A stretch of DNA of 64,000 nt from Botryotinia globosa (Eukaryota; Ascomycota; Leotiomycetes; Helotiales; Sclerotiniaceae): positions 1,881,744-1,945,743 of the forward strand of contig RCSZ01000014.1 of NCBI GenBank assembly GCA_014898425.1, given 5' to 3'. Below, in pieces: positions 59,581 to 64,000 of this stretch (its first letter is position 1; each line of letters opens with the position of its first letter). The notes below the pieces were generated by a model. The model was not told the origin of the DNA, searched no databases, and worked only from the letters and a program-made list of their open reading frames with translations. A program made the position numbers and the translations under genes.

Positions 59581-61350
59581 TCTCTTATTACTAATCAAAT
59601 CTGAACCAATTAGAATATATTAATAACTTTTTATTGAACTTTTTTCGAACTTTTTATTACAAAATCAATTAAATAATTGATATATTGACAACAACTCTTC
59701 TCCTTAATATAAAAATAATATTATTCAAAAACTATCAATTCAAAGAATATAAAGATATCAATCAATTATATTTCATATATTGTTTGTAATTATTATATTA
59801 ATTAAAATCTACTTTGATCTATTTCTTAATTTTTGATATTTGCTATACAAAGCATCTATACTTTTTCTCAACCAATTAGCTTTCAATTATAAACCATATT
59901 TTAAATCCTATATGTTAAGGATATAATTATAATAGTTATATAGTATTTTAATATATATATATATATAAATATTTTGTAGGGATTATGTTATAAAACATTA
60001 CGGTGTGTGGTGAGTATGTTCGATAACTCTTATATATGTATATGAATGTATATGTATATATAGGTATTTATATATAATTTTCATATTCCGTGAGTAAATA
60101 AATAAATACTTGGAGGGAAAGATAAATGGAGGGAGGGAGTGAGGAATAGAGGAATGGCGGAACGAATGATTGCTTGGTTGGTTGGTTGGTTGGTTGGTTG
60201 GCTGACTAGTTAGTTATTGAGTATTTAGATAGTTGGTTATTGAATATCTAGGTAGTTGGTTATTAAGTATCTATCTAAATAGGTAGATAGATAATAGGTA
60301 TTGCTTGGTTGATTGGTTGATAGCTTAATAGAGACATTCAAAGTCTTCTTTCTATCTAAATAAAGTCATATAAAGTCATTGAGGAGGTAGATAGTTACAT
60401 AGGGAGGGAGGGAGGGAGGGATACAGAAGCGCTAATTCTTGTGCTTAGGGTTAGGGTTGGGATTAGGGCTTAAGGCTGAGATTGAGATTAAAGCTAAGGT
60501 TTAAGGTGTGAGGTGTGAGATGGATGGTAGGCATTGAATAGTGGATGATAGATGGTTCTTGATTATCGAATATCTAATACGTGATGTCCCACTTTAAACG
60601 GTTTGATCTATAGATATAATATAAGATGAGATGAGATATGAAATGATATATGTATGTATTATGTATTATGTGCTCGAGTAGATAGCTGGAGTTGGAGATG
60701 AAGATGGAAATTAGATGTTTGGATACTAATATTAATACTATATATATCTTGGACTTGATGGTTTCGTCTGTGATATTTTTATTGATAGTGGAGATTGAAC
60801 TCGTGTGGGAAGGGAAAGAGTCTTGGTCTTGAGATTTGAGTGAGAGAGGGAGGGGAGTATTGGTTTCTGTGGAGGACTGATTTCTGGAGAGGATCGCTCT
60901 GTTTAGCTTGGGGTTTCGTTTAGTAATTGTAAGGAAAGAAAGAGGAGATTGAGAATGCTGGAGAAAGGGATAGGTAGCTCGGTGGATTGATAAATAGGTA
61001 GGTTGATGAGTTAAGTTAGTCGATAGGTAATGTGTGTAGATATAAAATGACTAGAAAATCTACTTATTTAGTCACGGATATGAAGATATTGAGATTAAAT
61101 ACCTAGTCGGTTAGTTATTAGTTGGCGATTGATGATTGTTAGAATGTCATTGTTGTTGGTATTTGATATCACTATATTACAGGTTGGTGAAAATCATATG
61201 GTACTAGGTATGATTCATGCTAATGGAATTATCCTAAGGAACTAACAGATGAGAATATGAAATAAACTTATACGTTGTAGGGTCGAGATGCAGGAAGGTT
61301 ATATACTGTGGTGACAAAGTGAATATTCAAGACGAATAGAAATTCAATAT
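59581..61350. other. AT-rich then simple-repeat-rich gene-free DNA
   Basis: To about 60010 the DNA is AT-rich like 58.2-58.8 kb. After that come TATG, TTGG (60176-60201), TAGG and GGGA (60402-60420) runs and no supportable gene. A telomere-like stretch lies at 60445-60468 and is listed separately. Confidence 0.5.
60445..60468 (+). repeat. Telomere-like TTAGGG units
   Basis: Two perfect TTAGGG units (60445-60456), one TTGGGA variant and a further TTAGGG (60463-60468), with diverged TTAAGG/TTGAGA units following. TTAGGG is the usual telomere repeat of filamentous ascomycetes, but the run is too short to be a chromosome end. Confidence 0.7.
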
Positions 61351-61359
61351 AAATTTCTA

Positions 61360-64000
61360 TATAAATTTTCTATATATATATATTACAATATTAATAATAC
61401 ATTTATTATTAACAAATAAATTATATTATCAATAACAAATAGAATCGGCGCTTTTTACAATCCATTTAGTATGAACTTTTAATAGAAAAAAGAAAATAAG
61501 GGTTCTAAAAGGCCTTATAGATTTTCAGATCTTCGAATATTAGAGTTGTAGGAAAGGTAGATGGAAGAAAGCAAGCATAGAAACTAGAAGAAGAAAGGGA
61601 GCGAGTATAGGAGCTAGGAGGAGGAGGGGGGTGAGTATAAGAATTAGGAGGAGGAAGGAAACGAGTAGGGGAGTTAAAGAGTAGATGAAAGACATTAGCC
61701 GAAAGTCTAAAGAGGAGTCTATTTATTTCACTTTCGATTTATTCTTTAATCAAAAGTTGTACTATTATATTATATAATATAAAAGATATTGAATAAATAA
61801 GAGAATAATTTAATCTAAATATAAATAGATGTTTTGAATCTGAAAAAATAGTTGTTGTAAATTAAAACTTGATGATTTTTCAAATTTAAGAATTTTATTA
61901 AAACTCTATTGATTAGAATAAGCTTTATAAAATACAGATTTTTGTATTAATTACTTTAATTTATTAAAAACAATCCTTTCAATATATAGTTGATTACCTA
62001 AGATTTTATTGTGATCAATAAAGTAATGGTTTTGTTGACTATATTCTGCCACCACAGGGATATAGTATCTATTCCGATAGTTGTAGATGTTTTGTTGACT
62101 GTGGTGCTGATGTATGACATATTATATATGAGAATTGAGATTCTCGGATAGTGGAGAGGGAAGTAGGTGGGAGGAGAGAGATTTCTTACAAGATTTCTAT
62201 AAGATAGATGGAATTGCAGCAGAAGAGAGAAGCGAAGAGGGAGGGAAATAGGGGGAAATAGAGGAAAAGTGTTGAAGGACTTTTCTCTTCAGTTTTCGTT
62301 TGGGGGCACGATTGAAAATAAATCCGAGTTCGAGAAGTGAGGTGGAGTGGATTGGATTGGATTAGAAGTTTGGGAGTTTATACAGATGAGGGTTTGAAGG
62401 GTTGAGGGATGATATGTACACTTGTCACTTTTCTAAATGTAATGTGATATCAAGCTTAGATTACATAGCGAGGGTTTATGAAAATATAAGAATGGGATAG
62501 GGGGGAAATGTATGTGACATAGACACAAGTGTAATAAGTATACCAACTCGGAAATACATCTTTCATTTCTTTAGCTTTTCTTTTCTGAGAAGGAGATAAA
62601 GAGAGAGGAAAGATGTAGAGGGTTATTATCTCCGTATGTATGTATAATTTTCTAGAGCCTTAAGCCTTAAAGTTTAGAGAATGATATATGAATCTCCTGT
62701 CTCGGTCATATTCAGATCTATTATTGAATCTCGAAAGTAGTATCGAGGTACGCTCAGATACTATATCATTTTCAAGGCTAGTTCTTAGCGGAAAGATGAA
62801 GTTGAATATAGACAAGTATATCTATTCTCTGTGCGAAATTGTATTCCTTTAAAGCCATCTTAGTAAATGAGATTGATTGGCAGAATGTACTTCATAATCT
62901 CAGATGGATTTAAAGAGAAAAGAGTGGTGAAAGAGCTGAGTCTTTTCTTCTGTCGGGTTGTATTTTCAATAAGGAAAAAGATGTTGTGTATAAAAGGGAA
63001 GGATTTGATATGTAGATAAAGAAAGATATGGGAGATGTAGATAAAAACGGAAATCAAAATAGAAATGAGAAGGATGATAAAAAGGGAAATGGAGATAGAG
63101 ATGGAGATGGAGACGTGGGTAACGGTTCGGGATATAATTCCTAATATGTAAATGAAAAGGCAAGAAGACATTTTATCATTATGAAACCGAGTTCTTCTCT
63201 ACTTCTCGCCTCTATCTGTATTAAACCTCTAAGCCTTCATGATATCTTGGTACTAGGTAGGTAGATAGAGTACAGAGGAGTAGTATGTATTATCTGAATA
63301 TTATTCTTCGAACGAATCTTGAACACCATATATTGAAAATACAGTTCTATTTTATATAATACAATCATCACTTCAATGCCATCGAATACAAGCTCTCGAT
63401 TCTTAGTCCTATCTCACATAATCTATATCTATTCTTCAACCCAATTTTAACACAATGAATGCTAAATATCAAAATATCAATGACATCTCGAGTCTATACA
63501 TCTGAACCAATATCCAAGGTGTCGTTACCTCGAAAGCCATTCGCAAGATTCAGGGACATTGCATCAAAATGTCTGGACAGATGAAAAAAAAAGGAATCGT
63601 GAATACGTATTCAGCTACTTAATCGGTACATTGACTTTGACATTATCCAAAACTGCCAATGCATGTGGATGTGAGCATTAGGACGTTGAGAGTGAGTCGA
63701 TATACCTGGATGGCGGTACTTAGTAGCGGTACATATAAAGCCTGTTCTCTCCCCTCCTGACCTTGCCAAGATCTTCTTAGGGCTCAGGAAGTAAGAGTTC
63801 ACTATCTCATCTGTAGAAGAGTAATGTAGAAGAAAGGAGAAAGAGAAATCGATAGTATCTAGTGGATTGAAGCTGCTCGGAGGAGTAGAAGGAAGGAGAA
63901 AAATGAGAATCAAAACTTCATATACAGGACTTGATATCATGGTACTTTTCTGCATACATAAATCGTAATCAACTCTTCTCATCTTGATAGAAAAGGGGAT
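61360..64000. other. Gene-free right end, AT-rich to simple-sequence
   Basis: AT-rich DNA (61360-62000), a degenerate 30-bp minisatellite (61564-61678), then purine-rich, GATA/GAGA-type low-complexity DNA. The open frames at 62860-63171 and 63611-63982 (minus) are compositional and unrecognised. I see no gene. Confidence 0.5.
61564..61678 (+). repeat. Degenerate 30-bp minisatellite
   Basis: Four imperfect copies of a purine-rich unit of about 30 bp (starting near 61564, 61589, 61619 and 61649). Each has the pattern GAAGRARG-RAGYGAGTATARGARYTAGGA. Confidence 0.7.

Noticed and set aside
60445..60468. A true chromosome end
   Set aside because: Only three TTAGGG units, embedded in continuing sequence for 3.5 kb; not a telomere.
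63611..63982. Minus-strand frame of 123 codons at the right edge
   Set aside because: No domain, surrounded by simple sequence, with no support for transcription.

Overview
The window looks like nuclear DNA of a filamentous ascomycete. The genes carry short introns (mostly 47-100 nt) with GTANGT-type donors and CTAAC-like branch sites. The proteins (Rax2, Lcl3, Sdc1, Bub2, a SulP sulfate permease, a fungal CENP-K-like protein) are Pezizomycotina types, and the gene islands are interrupted by AT-rich, repeat-laden tracts that look mutated by RIP. A leotiomycete such as Botrytis or Sclerotinia is my best guess, but that is inference only. I recognise thirteen intact protein-coding genes or gene models and one decayed gene.

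Layout. 1-4.8 kb: AT-rich, probably RIP-affected DNA with a MITE-like inverted-repeat element and no convincing gene. 4.8-15.5 kb: an unknown coiled-coil protein (+), a CENP-K/Sim4-like kinetochore protein (-), a three-KH-domain RNA-binding protein (+), a six-exon dimeric alpha/beta-barrel protein that no single open frame reveals (+), and the Bub2 mitotic-exit GAP (-). 18.5-23.2 kb: a complete SulP/STAS sulfate permease (+), then a cytochrome P450 pseudogene with at least four frameshifts and one nonsense codon (+). 23.9-28.9 kb: the FAN1 nuclease (-), divergent from the COMPASS subunit Sdc1 (+), then ribosomal protein uS15/RPS13 (-). 32.3-34 kb: a seven-transmembrane receptor of Frizzled/Smoothened-like type (-). 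34-46 kb: a large gene-poor stretch with tandem and dispersed short repeats. 46-57.3 kb: Rax2 (-, with a GC-AG intron), Lcl3 (-), OGG1 (-), and the large U2AF subunit (+), the last two sharing a 217-bp divergent promoter. 57.3-64 kb: a dense succession of microsatellites (CTAC, GTAT, AAT, TTCTAA-type) leading into AT-rich DNA with a UUCG-type hairpin, a short telomere-like TTAGGG run and a 30-bp minisatellite.

The genes are mostly unrelated housekeeping functions: chromosome segregation (CENP-K-like, Bub2), DNA repair (FAN1, OGG1), chromatin (Sdc1), splicing and RNA binding (U2AF, KH protein), translation (RPS13), polarity (Rax2), signalling (GPCR) and sulfate uptake. I see no biosynthetic cluster and no convincing new multi-gene system. 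The most noteworthy items are the P450 pseudogene, the hidden six-exon barrel gene, the Frizzled-like receptor, the GC-AG intron in rax2, and the repeat structures at both ends. Exon boundaries were inferred by eye from splice consensus and reading-frame continuity.
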